A DNA stretch of 64,000 nt, from assembly GCF_024347215.1 (NCBI RefSeq), contig NZ_AP025282.1, forward strand, positions 4,216,001 to 4,280,000, read 5' to 3'. The notes under the pieces are model-generated. The model saw only the letters and a program-made list of their open reading frames with translations. It ran no database searches and had not been told where the DNA came from. A program made the translations under genes and the position numbers. Every line of letters begins with the position of its first letter. Position 1 is the first letter of the stretch. This stretch comes from Aliamphritea ceti (GTDB lineage Bacteria; Pseudomonadota; Gammaproteobacteria; Pseudomonadales; Balneatricaceae). This document shows, piece by piece, positions 1 to 8,032 of the stretch.

Positions 1-173
1 GTAATCATAGTATGCCCATCACTGACAAAAATGGCCGGATAATCCGGTTTCTCACCTACCTGCTGGAACCCAAGTACCTGCTGAAAAAATTCAGCTGCTG
101 AAACTAAATCTGGCACAGTTAAACCCAAATGATTGATGCCTTGCGTTACCGCCCCAGTATTCTCACGCGTCAT
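1..173 (-). CDS. VOC (glyoxalase/bleomycin-resistance) family protein, 3' part outside window
   Basis: The first 57 codons of a minus-strand gene that runs off the left edge. The start ATG is at 171-173. The N-terminus contains INHLGLTVPDL followed by an amphipathic helix (AAEFFQQVLGF), the usual opening of a vicinal-oxygen-chelate domain, where the His after Asn is normally the first metal ligand. VOC proteins act on small electrophiles such as methylglyoxal or on dioxygenase substrates; which applies here cannot be told from the fragment. It is divergent from the TetR gene at 357, and two operator-like palindromes lie between them, so TetR control is likely. Confidence 0.8.
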   Translation of the reverse strand, partial: MTRENTGAVTQGINHLGLTVPDLVSAAEFFQQVLGFQQVGEKPDYPAIFVSDGHTMI

Positions 174-205
174 GACACACTACTGACTCTTACAACAAAA
201 CAAAA

Positions 206-257
206 TGAACAGATCTGTTCACAATAAAAACCAAACTATACTGAACAGATCAGTACA
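206..257. promoter_or_regulatory. Paired TetR-type operators between VOC and TetR genes
   Basis: A perfect 16-bp palindrome, TGAACAGATCTGTTCA, lies at 206-221. A second copy with the same left half-site TGAACAGATC and a degenerate right half lies at 242-257, 36 bp away. They sit in the divergent intergenic region, within about 35-85 bp of the VOC start. Length and symmetry suit a TetR dimer. Binding by the adjacent TetR protein is inferred. Confidence 0.6.
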
Positions 258-356
258 CCTCCAGAGAAAAATAACCTCATAAGGGTAAATCAGGCACTGG
301 AACGTACCGCGCGGCTGTCATACACTCTGGCAATCTAAAATACAGTGGACCCCAAA

Positions 357-932
357 ATGGCCAGGGACAAAAAGCAACATCTGATCGAAACAGCCCTGCA
401 ACTGTTCAATAAGCACGGATATCACGCCACAGGTATCGACACCATTATGACGGTCTCCGGCGTATCAAAAACCACACTGTATAAATACTTTCGCAGCAAA
501 GAAATTTTGATTTTGGCAGTTCTGGAATATCGCCACCAAAGCTTAGTCGAACTCTTTGAAGCAACAATTCAGGCATCCCGAGAAGCCTACCCACAGGCAG
601 ATGAAAGCTATCACTTGCATGCTTTTTTTGATGCTTTACAAGCCTGGTTTAAAGACGACAATTTCTTTGGCTGTAACTTCATTAATGCCAGCGCAGAATT
701 TGCCGACAAAGAACACCCTGTTCATAAGTATGCCTGCCAGCATAAGCACTGGCTTCGTAACTGTCTGAAAACACTTCTGCATGATGGATTACTTGCTGAG
801 CAAGTCATGCTGTTGGTCGACGGTGCAATCGTCACCGCTCAGGTACAAAACGCCCCGCAAGCAGCTGAAACTGCCCGACAACTGGCCTGTCGATTATGTG
901 AGTTGCCCGCACAGCAAGCCAGTACAGCTTAA
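357..932 (+). CDS. TetR/AcrR family transcriptional regulator
   Basis: A protein of about 191 residues. The N-terminal 50 residues form a TetR helix-turn-helix: LQLFNKHGYHATGIDTIM, then VSGVSKTTLYKYFRSKEIL with the typical TTLYxYFxSKE recognition helix. The remainder is a helical ligand-binding domain with a Cys-Asn pair (FFGCNFINA) often seen in the YcdC/AefR-like group. The frame is also open from a GTG at 345, but ATG 357 begins MARDKKQHLIETA and fits family length better. It is divergent from the VOC gene with two palindromic operators between, so autoregulation and control of the neighbour are likely. The inducer is unknown. Confidence 0.85.
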   Translation: MARDKKQHLIETALQLFNKHGYHATGIDTIMTVSGVSKTTLYKYFRSKEILILAVLEYRHQSLVELFEATIQASREAYPQADESYHLHAFFDALQAWFKDDNFFGCNFINASAEFADKEHPVHKYACQHKHWLRNCLKTLLHDGLLAEQVMLLVDGAIVTAQVQNAPQAAETARQLACRLCELPAQQASTA

Positions 933-1003
933 TAAATGAGTCTTAATAGATTGGTCTTAGCAGCTAAGTCTAAAGTCTCAACTAAATAATCTCGCCTTAA
1001 TAG

Positions 1004-1270
1004 TTGCATCACTGTTCGTTGAACTACAACCTTATACACTCACTGCCAGCTCAGGCCAGATATGATATCTGCAGAGCAAGAAGCTCTGCATCAAAAGATT
1101 TGAAGCGTACTATCAACAACACTAAATCACGTGAAACTCAATCAGGCCCGCTATTGGGTGTTGGTATTATGTATCAGTTTGGTCAGTGGGATCTGCGAGC
1201 AGAATACGAACAGGCATAAGACAAAGACAAATTTCAGGTAACAACCCTGAGTGTTGCTTATCGTTTCTAA
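1004..1270 (+). pseudogene. Remnant of an outer-membrane beta-barrel (OmpA-like/OmpW-like) gene
   Basis: The last 45 or so codons read as the final strands of an outer-membrane barrel: GVGIMYQFGQWDLRAEYEQA, a TAA stop at 1217-1219, then in the same frame DKDKFQ.. ending in AYRF before TAA at 1268-1270. A C-terminal aromatic-Arg-Phe is the usual barrel export signature. In related barrels a Tyr often sits where the internal stop falls, so one base change could have made it. Upstream sequence to about 1004 is open but only weakly barrel-like, and no signal peptide or start is visible. It is probably a 5'-truncated, nonsense-bearing relic. Confidence 0.6.
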
Positions 1271-1317
1271 CTCTTCCAAAGAAACTATCCAGGGCAGGTT
1301 TATACTTGTCCTATTAC

Positions 1318-1683
1318 CTACTCAAGCCCCGCCTGCAATTCACCCTCAGGCAAAATCACAACTATAGCCTGCATAGCCTGATCTGAAATCGCCGAAATAT
1401 TCTTCGCCTGCAAAGTCTTACTGTAATAAACACCATTCTGTTGCCAGCTGAGCTCAGCTAAACGCCCCTGTAGTGCCCGTTCAGGAAATCCCAGTGAACA
1501 TTCACTGTTTTTTAAAATACTGCTACAGCTCACTATCTGCCCGGACTCTGGAATTTTTAGCTTTATCTCATATGCAATCTGAGCAGAGCGATTCTGAATA
1601 ATCAGCTGATTCACCGTTTGCGGCTGATGTGCGCAGGCCGCTGTAATAACCAGAACAATAATTAACGGGAAATAACGCAGCAT
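1318..1683 (-). CDS. Small predicted lipoprotein of unknown function
   Basis: A 121-residue protein starting at ATG 1681-1683, preceded by GGAG five bases upstream; the longer open frame from 1707 has no such site. The N-terminus MLRYFPLIIVLVITAAC is a short hydrophobic signal ending in a Cys. This resembles a lipobox (T-A-A-C), although Thr at -3 is not the commonest residue, so lipidation is likely rather than certain. The mature part has two Cys (SCSSILKNSEC) that could form a disulfide and no domain I recognise. Its neighbour at 1858 is divergent. Confidence 0.65.
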   Translation of the reverse strand: MLRYFPLIIVLVITAACAHQPQTVNQLIIQNRSAQIAYEIKLKIPESGQIVSCSSILKNSECSLGFPERALQGRLAELSWQQNGVYYSKTLQAKNISAISDQAMQAIVVILPEGELQAGLE

Positions 1684-1857
1684 AAAAACTCCATGGCAGT
1701 CGGCCAACCAGAAACTTCAACAAAAAGTCATAAGTATTAATTTTAGCTGTTAAATCAACACTCTGCGACAATCCGCCACGCGACATCAAGTCACATCCTT
1801 CAATGGCAGTCACTTTGTTAGAGTGCCGCGCTGTTAATGTTCAACTCAGGATTCGTT

Positions 1858-3249
1858 ATGTCGCACTCACCTTCACAGCCTGCACGCTATCGCGCTGCCT
1901 GGCGCTGGCATATGTATGCCGGTATTTACGTCATTCCTTTCATGCTTATGCTCAGTATCACCGGACTGATTATGTTGTTGTATCAACCAGTTATTGCACC
2001 AGCATTCCACAGCAATTTGCTAACAGTACAACCTGCCAACAATGAGTATGTCAGCTGGCAACAACAACTAAACAGAGTAAAAGCAGAATATCCTGAAGCG
2101 AGCATCACCCAATTCCGGCTACCTGAATCACCTAGCCAGAGCAGCCACTTCACGGTTAAAAATACCGCTGGTGAAAACATCAATGTTTATGTAAACCCTT
2201 ATAACAGTGAAATTTTAGGCAGTAACAGTAAAGACCAGAGCCTGTATGCACTGGCAGACGAGATACACGGGACGTTTTTATTCGGCAAAACCGGCGATGC
2301 CTTAATCGAACTGGCTGCCGGATACACTCTGGTTCTGATTTTGACCGGATTATTTATGTGGTGGCCCCGTCAGCAAAAACATTGGTACCGCTTATTTTTA
2401 CCGCAGCTGAATTCGAAAGGAAGATCTCTGTGGAAAGAACTGCACGTCAGCACCGGCGCCTGGCTGGCAGTAGCCTTACTCTTTTTAAGCATTACAGGGT
2501 TATCCTGGACAGGAATCTGGGGAGCAAAAATTATTCAACCCTGGAACACCTTTCCAACAGGTGTATTCGGAGGTGTTCCTACTTCTGATAAAACCCACGC
2601 CAGCCTTAACCCCGGAGTCATTGAAGAAATTCCATGGAATTTAGAACAGGCACCATTACCTCTTTCAGGCTCTCATGCCGGAACACAGGTTACTCCACCA
2701 GGTACAGCGGTGAACCTGGATTCAGTCACTAGTTTTGCGAAGCAACTAAATATGCAGTCTTTCCGGGTTAACCTGCCACGCGATAATGACGGCGTTTACT
2801 CCATTGTTGCCGCGACCATGAGTAAAGACCGTATTTCTCCGGTCGACGACCGCACGCTGCATATCGATCAGTACAGCGGTAAATTATTAATGGACATTCA
2901 GTTCAAGGACTACAGCCTGATAGCCAAAGCAATGGCAGTTGGTATCCCACTCCATATGGGACTATGGGGTACTGCTAACCTGATTCTGAATATTACTATC
3001 TGTGTACTCACTCTGTTCCTTTGCGTCAGTGGCATAGTACTCTGGTGGAAGCGTCGCCCTGCACAATCAGGCTTGAACCTGAATCCACCACCCGCGATTT
3101 CTGCAAGCAGATGGAATACAGCATTTGTCATCTGGACAATCATTGCTGTCTGTTTCCCACTGACAGGTGCCAGCCTTATTGTTATCTGGCTACTGGAGCA
3201 ACTATTCAGCCGGTTATTCAAGCGAACATCGAAACTACAGCGCAGTTAG
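1858..3249 (+). CDS. PepSY-associated TM (PiuB-type) membrane protein
   Basis: A protein of about 463 residues. ATG 1858 is used because AGGAT lies seven bases upstream; an ATG at 1837 in the same frame has no ribosome-binding site. There are about four to five membrane helices: the first near residues 20-42, a pair near 150-170 and 198-220, and two near the C-terminus. A periplasmic PepSY-like segment follows helix 1 (residues ~55-115, VNPYNSEILG) and a second precedes the last helices (IDQYSGKLL). His residues flank the helices (RWHMYAGIY, DEIHGTFLF, KELHVSTGAW, GIPLHMGLW), as in PiuB/FsrB-like iron-uptake reductases that bind heme. A role in ferric-siderophore reduction is plausible from family knowledge, but no receptor is adjacent. 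Confidence 0.85.
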   Translation: MSHSPSQPARYRAAWRWHMYAGIYVIPFMLMLSITGLIMLLYQPVIAPAFHSNLLTVQPANNEYVSWQQQLNRVKAEYPEASITQFRLPESPSQSSHFTVKNTAGENINVYVNPYNSEILGSNSKDQSLYALADEIHGTFLFGKTGDALIELAAGYTLVLILTGLFMWWPRQQKHWYRLFLPQLNSKGRSLWKELHVSTGAWLAVALLFLSITGLSWTGIWGAKIIQPWNTFPTGVFGGVPTSDKTHASLNPGVIEEIPWNLEQAPLPLSGSHAGTQVTPPGTAVNLDSVTSFAKQLNMQSFRVNLPRDNDGVYSIVAATMSKDRISPVDDRTLHIDQYSGKLLMDIQFKDYSLIAKAMAVGIPLHMGLWGTANLILNITICVLTLFLCVSGIVLWWKRRPAQSGLNLNPPPAISASRWNTAFVIWTIIAVCFPLTGASLIVIWLLEQLFSRLFKRTSKLQRS

Positions 3250-3426
3250 ACATTCAGGGCAGGACTTACTGCTGCCTGTCCAGATTTATACAAATATCTG
3301 AATATTTAGGTTTTTTCGGATTATTTCAGTTTCGTGATTGACGCCTATGAAAGGATTCGTATAATACCGTGCACTTACTTACTGTCAGGTGGCTCACCTT
3401 AGTGAGTAAGTTGCGAAATGAGATGT

Positions 3427-3511
3427 GCCGGTGTGGTGAAATTGGTATACACGACGGATTCAAAATCCGTTGCCTTCGGGCGTGGCGGTTCAAGTCCGCC
3501 CACCGGTACCA
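3427..3511 (+). tRNA. tRNA-Leu (anticodon CAA)
   Basis: An 85-nt class II tRNA. Acceptor GCCGGTG (3427-3433) pairs with CACCGGT (3501-3507), followed by discriminator A and an encoded CCA (3509-3511). The anticodon stem ACGGA/TCCGT holds the loop with CAA at 3461-3463. A long variable arm (TGCCTTCGGGCG) and a TTCAAGTC T-loop follow. It is the only intact copy; degenerate copies of the same tRNA follow at 3602, 12890 and 13063. Confidence 0.97.
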
Positions 3512-3546
3512 CAACTTGATCTCTTAATTGATCGTTGAATCAAACG

Positions 3547-3576
3547 AAGCGATATCGAAAGATAGTCGCTTTTTTT
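3547..3576 (+). terminator. Rho-independent terminator after tRNA-Leu
   Basis: Stem AAGCGATATC closes on a GAAA tetraloop and pairs with GATA(G)TCGCTT with one bulge. It is followed by seven T residues (3570-3576) and lies 36 nt downstream of the tRNA. Confidence 0.8.
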
Positions 3577-3601
3577 GTGTCTGAAATTTGTCAAAATACA
3601 A

Positions 3602-3682
3602 TGCGGCTAAATTGCTATGCACGACGAATTCAGTTTTCCAAAAACATTTGGCGTGGCGGTTCAAGTCCGCCCACCGGTACCA
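3602..3682 (+). pseudogene. Degenerate tRNA-Leu copy B
   Basis: The 3' half, from GGCGTGGCGG at 3650 through the encoded CCA at 3682, matches the intact tRNA-Leu for about 33 nt. The 5' half is recognisable (ATTGCTATGCACGACGAATTC against ATTGGTATACACGACGGATTC), but the anticodon stem and variable arm are scrambled. It starts 175 nt after the intact copy, giving a tandem unit of tRNA plus terminator. It cannot fold as a functional tRNA. Confidence 0.75.
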
Positions 3683-3738
3683 CGACTTAATCAAATCATC
3701 GATTAAGTATTAAAGCCCTATTTACGGGATATACAGAG

Positions 3739-3769
3739 AAGCGGAGCTTACCAGCGACCGCTTTTTTTT
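3739..3769 (+). terminator. Terminator of degenerate tRNA unit B
   Basis: AAGCGG (3739-3744) pairs with CCGCTT (3757-3762) and is followed by a run of eight T. The surrounding 50 nt closely resemble the terminator at 54854-54882, including ATACAGA before it and GCCTG.AAC after it. Confidence 0.65.
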
Positions 3770-3851
3770 ATGCCTGAAACTTCTGCGTCCTGTGCATATC
3801 CTATATTTTCATGTGGCGATTATGTGCGCAAGTAAATCTATTAAAATCCTC

Positions 3852-3960
3852 GATCCCCCCCGAATCACAAAGATTCTCTGATGAGATAACTCCCCCGGAC
3901 ACAGACAATCATTAAGGGCCGGCTCAAGCTACTCTTAACTGACTATCGGGGGGGGGGATC
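3852..3960. repeat. Inverted repeat with C7/G10 homopolymer arms
   Basis: GATCCCCCCCGA at 3852-3863 is mirrored by TC, ten G, GATC at 3946-3960, enclosing 82 nt without a gene. The arms could pair over 11-12 bp apart from the extra G residues. The G10 tract (3948-3957) is outside any coding region. Function unknown. Confidence 0.6.
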
Positions 3961-4033
3961 AGGGTAAAACCACCTGATTAGTTTCACTTACCGATTGAGC
4001 TTTCCGACAATGAATATTTAGCTAATAGCGATA

Positions 4034-4062
4034 ATAAAAAAGCCCGGCTCATGCCGGGCAAA
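4034..4062 (-). terminator. Rho-independent terminator of the catabolic operon
   Basis: On the minus strand GCCCGGC-atga-GCCGGGC is a 7-bp perfect stem followed by six T. It lies about 110 nt after the aldehyde dehydrogenase stop and closes the leftward operon that starts at 11319. Confidence 0.85.
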
Positions 4063-4169
4063 ATGACAGCGAAGGGTTTAAGCTGCCATGGACCTTTAGA
4101 TAAAAAACTATTTAGAGTAAAACCCCTAAATATTTAGCAATACCCCCAACCTTAGGTACAGACCACCCT

Positions 4170-5708
4170 TTATGTAAGAGTGATCCAAACGGCCTTAGTC
4201 TCAAGAAAATACTCAAGCTGCTCCGCACCTAGATCTTTACCTACACCTGACTGTTTATAGCCGCCAAAAGGCATTGCGGGATCAATAGTTCCGTGTCCAT
4301 TGACATAGACAGACCCCGCTTTTAACTTGGGAATCACCCGGTGTACCCGGGAAAGGCTATTCGAGTAAATGGCAGCAGCTAAGCCGTATATTGAATCATT
4401 TGCCAAGTCGATTACCTCCTCCTCCGTCTCAAAAGGGGCTGTGACAAGCACTGGACCAAAGATCTCTTCCCTTACCACAGCCATATCATTACGGCAGTTC
4501 GCAAAGATCGTAGGCTCGACAAAAAAACCGGAACCTTCCACTGTTTTTCCACCACAGACGAGTTCTGCACCTTCCGTCTGTCCTGCCTCTATATACTTCA
4601 TCACCGTTTCTTGTTGTCTGGCCGATACCATAGGGCCAATAAAGCACTCGGGATTAAGCCCTGACGCTATTTTTAACTGCTTGGTATACTTAATCAGTTC
4701 AGTAAGAAAACGATCGTATATTGAATGGTGAATATAGGCACGGGAACCAGCATCACACACCTGACCCGAGTTAAAAAAGATGCCGTTGGCTACAGCTTCC
4801 GCTGTTTGTTTAAGATCGACATCATCGAAAACAATAACAGGAGACTTTCCGCCTAGCTCCAGCGTCATATGCTTCATGCTCTGAAGCGCAGAGTTACCTA
4901 CAGTGATCCCAACCTTAGTCGATCCTGTAAAAGTCACTTTATCTATACCCGAGTGAGAAGACATAGCAGCACCTACTTCTTCTCCTAAACCAGTAACAAT
5001 ATTAATCACGCCATCCGGGATACCCGCTTCTTTAGCTAGTTCAGCAAAGCGTAATGCACTCAAGGAGGTTATCTCTGACGGTTTAACAACAACTGTACAA
5101 CCTACAGCTAAAGCCGCACCGAGCTTCCAAGCCATAGTCTGAAGCGGAAAGTTCCAGGGAATAATAGAACCTACAACACCGACTGCTTCTTTACGTGTAT
5201 AAGCGACATATTCACCAGGTAACGAAGATTCGCCGGTCCGACCACTTATTTTCGAGGCCCAACCTGCAAAATAACGAAATGTGTCAATCGTACCTTGAAT
5301 ATCTATTTGAGATGCATCATTAACTGATTTTCCGACATCAATTGACTCAATTTCTGCCAACTCAAGTGCATGCTCCTGAAGTACGTCAACAAGCTTATGC
5401 AAACGAGTTTCACGCTCAAGCGGCTTCAAACGGCTCCACTCTCCACCGTCAAACTGAGCGCGTGCAGCAGACACTGCTCGATCAACATCCTGTGCAGAGC
5501 CTTGTGATATAGTCGTTAACATTCCACCTGTTGAAGGTTCCAATACTTCTAGTCTGGAGCCGTTACTGCCGGCACTCCAGTGCCCATCAATAAAATGTTC
5601 ATGCTGCCGATTCAAAAACTCAAGCGTGGCATTCGACACTTGATATTGCTGAAGATAACTTTTGACCTTAGCATCCATTTCACTGGTATTTCGTTCTGGG
5701 GAGTTCAT
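4170..5708 (-). CDS. NAD(P)-dependent aldehyde dehydrogenase
   Basis: A 512-residue protein of the ALDH superfamily, oxidising an aldehyde to a carboxylate in the cytoplasm. The start ATG at 5706-5708 has GAGGA seven bases upstream; the frame also extends to a TTG at 5735. Catalytic residues are present in order: Asn in IIPWNFPLQ (~186), Lys in VVKPSE (~209), Glu in TLELGGKSP (~284) and nucleophilic Cys in GQVCDAGSR (~318). The C-terminal FGGYKQSG loop is also present. It resembles the betaine-aldehyde/PuuC-like branch, but the substrate cannot be set by eye. It is the last gene of the leftward operon, 108 nt after the ABC ATPase. It probably oxidises the aldehyde released by the DapA-like lyase encoded upstream. 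Confidence 0.93.
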   Translation of the reverse strand: MNSPERNTSEMDAKVKSYLQQYQVSNATLEFLNRQHEHFIDGHWSAGSNGSRLEVLEPSTGGMLTTISQGSAQDVDRAVSAARAQFDGGEWSRLKPLERETRLHKLVDVLQEHALELAEIESIDVGKSVNDASQIDIQGTIDTFRYFAGWASKISGRTGESSLPGEYVAYTRKEAVGVVGSIIPWNFPLQTMAWKLGAALAVGCTVVVKPSEITSLSALRFAELAKEAGIPDGVINIVTGLGEEVGAAMSSHSGIDKVTFTGSTKVGITVGNSALQSMKHMTLELGGKSPVIVFDDVDLKQTAEAVANGIFFNSGQVCDAGSRAYIHHSIYDRFLTELIKYTKQLKIASGLNPECFIGPMVSARQQETVMKYIEAGQTEGAELVCGGKTVEGSGFFVEPTIFANCRNDMAVVREEIFGPVLVTAPFETEEEVIDLANDSIYGLAAAIYSNSLSRVHRVIPKLKAGSVYVNGHGTIDPAMPFGGYKQSGVGKDLGAEQLEYFLETKAVWITLT

Positions 5709-5816
5709 AGAATATTCCTCAATGCCTCTTATCAAGTGTAATTAGCAGAAAAACTCGCGATTAATTTTATTTTCTGAAAACCACTACACAATTTTCTAGA
5801 TATCACTGATTCAGAA

Positions 5817-6593
5817 TCAACGTATATCTGATATGAAATTTTGAAACACTTCTGTCTCTGGATGATTAAACATTTTCTCTGGACTGCCCTGCTCGGCAAT
5901 TCGTCCCTGATTTAGAAAAACAACATTTGTGGAAACTTCACGTGCAAAAGCCATTTCATGAGTAACAACAATCATTGTCCGGCCTTCTTCTGCCAAAGAT
6001 CGCATTACTTTTAAAACTTCACTGACAAGTTCAGGATCAAGAGCTGAAGTGGGCTCATCAAACAAAATCACATCGGGCTCCATTGCTAGTGCCCTTGCGA
6101 TAGCCACCCGCTGCTGCTGTCCCCCGGAAAGATGAGCAGGGTACATATTCATACGTTCAGCAAGACCAACTCTCTCCAACAAAGATTCAGCCCTATCTCT
6201 AACCTCTGCCCTGTTCTGCTTTAAAACTTGCACAGGGCCTTCCATGACATTTTCGAGTACGGTTCTATGCGTCCATAAATTAAATTGCTGAAAAACCATC
6301 CCCATACGCTGACGTAATCTTTCGATTGCTTTACGGTTCACAGGTTTGCCATTACGAAATAAAATTTCCTCTCCGTTCTCTAAAATTGTGCCTGACGTTG
6401 GTATTTCTAAAGCATTCAGACATCTTAGAAACGTACTCTTACCCGACCCACTTGAGCCAAGTATAGATATGACATCATGGCTATTGGCTTGTAATGAGAT
6501 GCCTTTTAATACTTCAGTCGAACCGAACGATTTTTGAATATCAATGGCTTCAAGAACTGCAACCGAATTATTATTTTTCATATTGGTATTCAT
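5817..6593 (-). CDS. Polar amino-acid ABC transporter ATPase (HisP/GlnQ family)
   Basis: A 258-residue protein, the normal family length. Walker A is GSSGSGKST (~47-55), the Q-loop is VFQQFNLW, the signature is LSGGQQQR and Walker B is VILFDEPTSALDP, with the switch His in VVTHEMAFA. It energises import of an amino acid through the two permeases encoded just upstream. The start codon overlaps the end of the preceding permease by 23 nt, implying translational coupling. A second in-frame ATG lies four codons in. Confidence 0.95.
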   Translation of the reverse strand: MNTNMKNNNSVAVLEAIDIQKSFGSTEVLKGISLQANSHDVISILGSSGSGKSTFLRCLNALEIPTSGTILENGEEILFRNGKPVNRKAIERLRQRMGMVFQQFNLWTHRTVLENVMEGPVQVLKQNRAEVRDRAESLLERVGLAERMNMYPAHLSGGQQQRVAIARALAMEPDVILFDEPTSALDPELVSEVLKVMRSLAEEGRTMIVVTHEMAFAREVSTNVVFLNQGRIAEQGSPEKMFNHPETEVFQNFISDIR

Positions 6594-7308
6594 TTTTTGA
6601 CCTTTTTTGAGTCGTTAGCCTTTCGCTATAAAAATGAGCGTTGAAATAAACTTCTAGCTTGCGCCACACCCAAACAAGCATCACAACTAACAGCAGATAT
6701 ATAACTGTGGCCCATAAGTATGCAGACAGATCATACGTTTTCGAAAAAATCAGCCGAGTTTTACCCATGAGATCAAAAACAGTGACAACGCTTGCCAGTG
6801 CACTAGCCTTAATGAGAAGAATGATTTCATTACCCAAGGCTGGCCAGCTAATCCGGTAGGCATGTGGAAGTATCACACGTCTATACATTGTGAAGCGGCT
6901 CATACCTATAGCACTGGCGGCTTCAATTTGCCCATGAGGCACACCGGTCAGCCCACCACGCATTATCTCAATCTGATAAGCGGTAGAGTTAAGGACGAAC
7001 GTCATCAAAGCACAGTAATATGGATCACGGAAAAATACCCACAAGCCCAGCTCTTCCAGGAGTGGCCGAAACTGCCCCGATCCATAGTAAATTAAAAACA
7101 GCTGAGCGAGCATTGGCGTGCCGCGCACAAATGACACATAAACCCTCAATGGCAACTGCAACATCCAGTGTGCATGCAAACGCGCCAAGGCAAGCGGGAG
7201 AGATAGCACTCCGGCTAAAAGTGCGCCAATGGCACTCAGTTGAAGGGTAATCATCAGACCGTCGTAATAGTCCATCCAGAAACTACTTATTATTTCTAAA
7301 GGATTCAT
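6571..7308 (-). CDS. Amino-acid ABC transporter permease (HisM/ArtM type)
   Basis: About 245 residues with roughly five membrane helices. The cytoplasmic EAA loop is EAASAIGMSRFTMYRRVILP, which docks the ATPase. ATG 7306-7308 is preceded by GAGGG at seven bases; ATG 7309-7311 is also possible and would overlap the stop of the upstream permease. The frame is open for 30 more codons, but these lie inside the previous gene. The C-terminal tail is charged and overlaps the ATPase start. It forms the membrane channel with the 7311-8018 product. Confidence 0.93.
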   Translation of the reverse strand: MNPLEIISSFWMDYYDGLMITLQLSAIGALLAGVLSLPLALARLHAHWMLQLPLRVYVSFVRGTPMLAQLFLIYYGSGQFRPLLEELGLWVFFRDPYYCALMTFVLNSTAYQIEIMRGGLTGVPHGQIEAASAIGMSRFTMYRRVILPHAYRISWPALGNEIILLIKASALASVVTVFDLMGKTRLIFSKTYDLSAYLWATVIYLLLVVMLVWVWRKLEVYFNAHFYSERLTTQKRSKNEYQYEK

Positions 7309-7310
7309 CA

Positions 7311-8018
7311 TCAGGCCCTCTTTACGCCACGGTTTGCCCGTTCTTCCAGCTTCGAAAGAACAATTTCTGACAAGATGCAGATAATCCAGTAAATAAGGCA
7401 AGCCGCCAGGTAAAAGTTAAAAGGTAACTTTGTGAAACCGGCTGCCACTTTCGTCATGCGCATCAGGTCATCAAGCGCAATGATCGAAACGAGTGACGTA
7501 TCTTTAACTAAGTTGATCCACAGGTTGCCTAAGCCTGGTAAAGCGAACCGCCAAACCTGAGGAACCTTAACTCGGATAAAAATTTTCCAAGGCGACATCC
7601 CAATAGCAGCTGCAGCTTCCACCTGGCCTTCATCAAGCGACTGAAATGCTCCACGTAGCACCTCTCCCGCAAATGCACCAAAAACTAACCCTAGTGCAAT
7701 AACACCGGCCAAAAACGGACTAAATTCAACACCACCGCCCTCTGGATTTAAATACCGGGCTGCCAGGTTAAGTAATAAACCCACACCGTTATAGATCACA
7801 AATAACGTTAAGATTTCAGGCAAACCTCGCATAACAGTAGTATAAGCTACCCCTATACTTCTAAGCCCTGTTGATTTTGAGAGAGACAGACTGGCAGTCA
7901 GAAAACCTAATACCAACCCAAGCGGAAGGGTAACAAAAGCCAGTTGAACGGTGATGAGAAACCCTTTAAGTAACTCATCACCCCACCCTGTTTCCCCGTA
8001 AGAAAACAATTCCAACAT
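7311..8018 (-). CDS. Amino-acid ABC transporter permease (HisQ/ArtQ type)
   Basis: A 235-residue integral membrane protein. The first helix is LLKGFLITVQLAFVTLPLGLV, which is typical of the HisQ subfamily, followed by MRGLPEILTLFVIYNG and the EAA motif EAAAAIGMSPWKIFIRVKVP. It lies 14 nt after the binding-protein gene, and its stop abuts the start of the second permease. The two permeases presumably form a heterodimer importing the operon's substrate. Confidence 0.94.
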   Translation of the reverse strand: MLELFSYGETGWGDELLKGFLITVQLAFVTLPLGLVLGFLTASLSLSKSTGLRSIGVAYTTVMRGLPEILTLFVIYNGVGLLLNLAARYLNPEGGGVEFSPFLAGVIALGLVFGAFAGEVLRGAFQSLDEGQVEAAAAIGMSPWKIFIRVKVPQVWRFALPGLGNLWINLVKDTSLVSIIALDDLMRMTKVAAGFTKLPFNFYLAACLIYWIICILSEIVLSKLEERANRGVKRA

Positions 8019-8032
8019 AAACCTAGCCTTTA

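Noticed and set aside
3326..3514. Minus-strand open frame across the tRNA-Leu gene
   Set aside because: It is the antisense of a certain tRNA and has no protein features.
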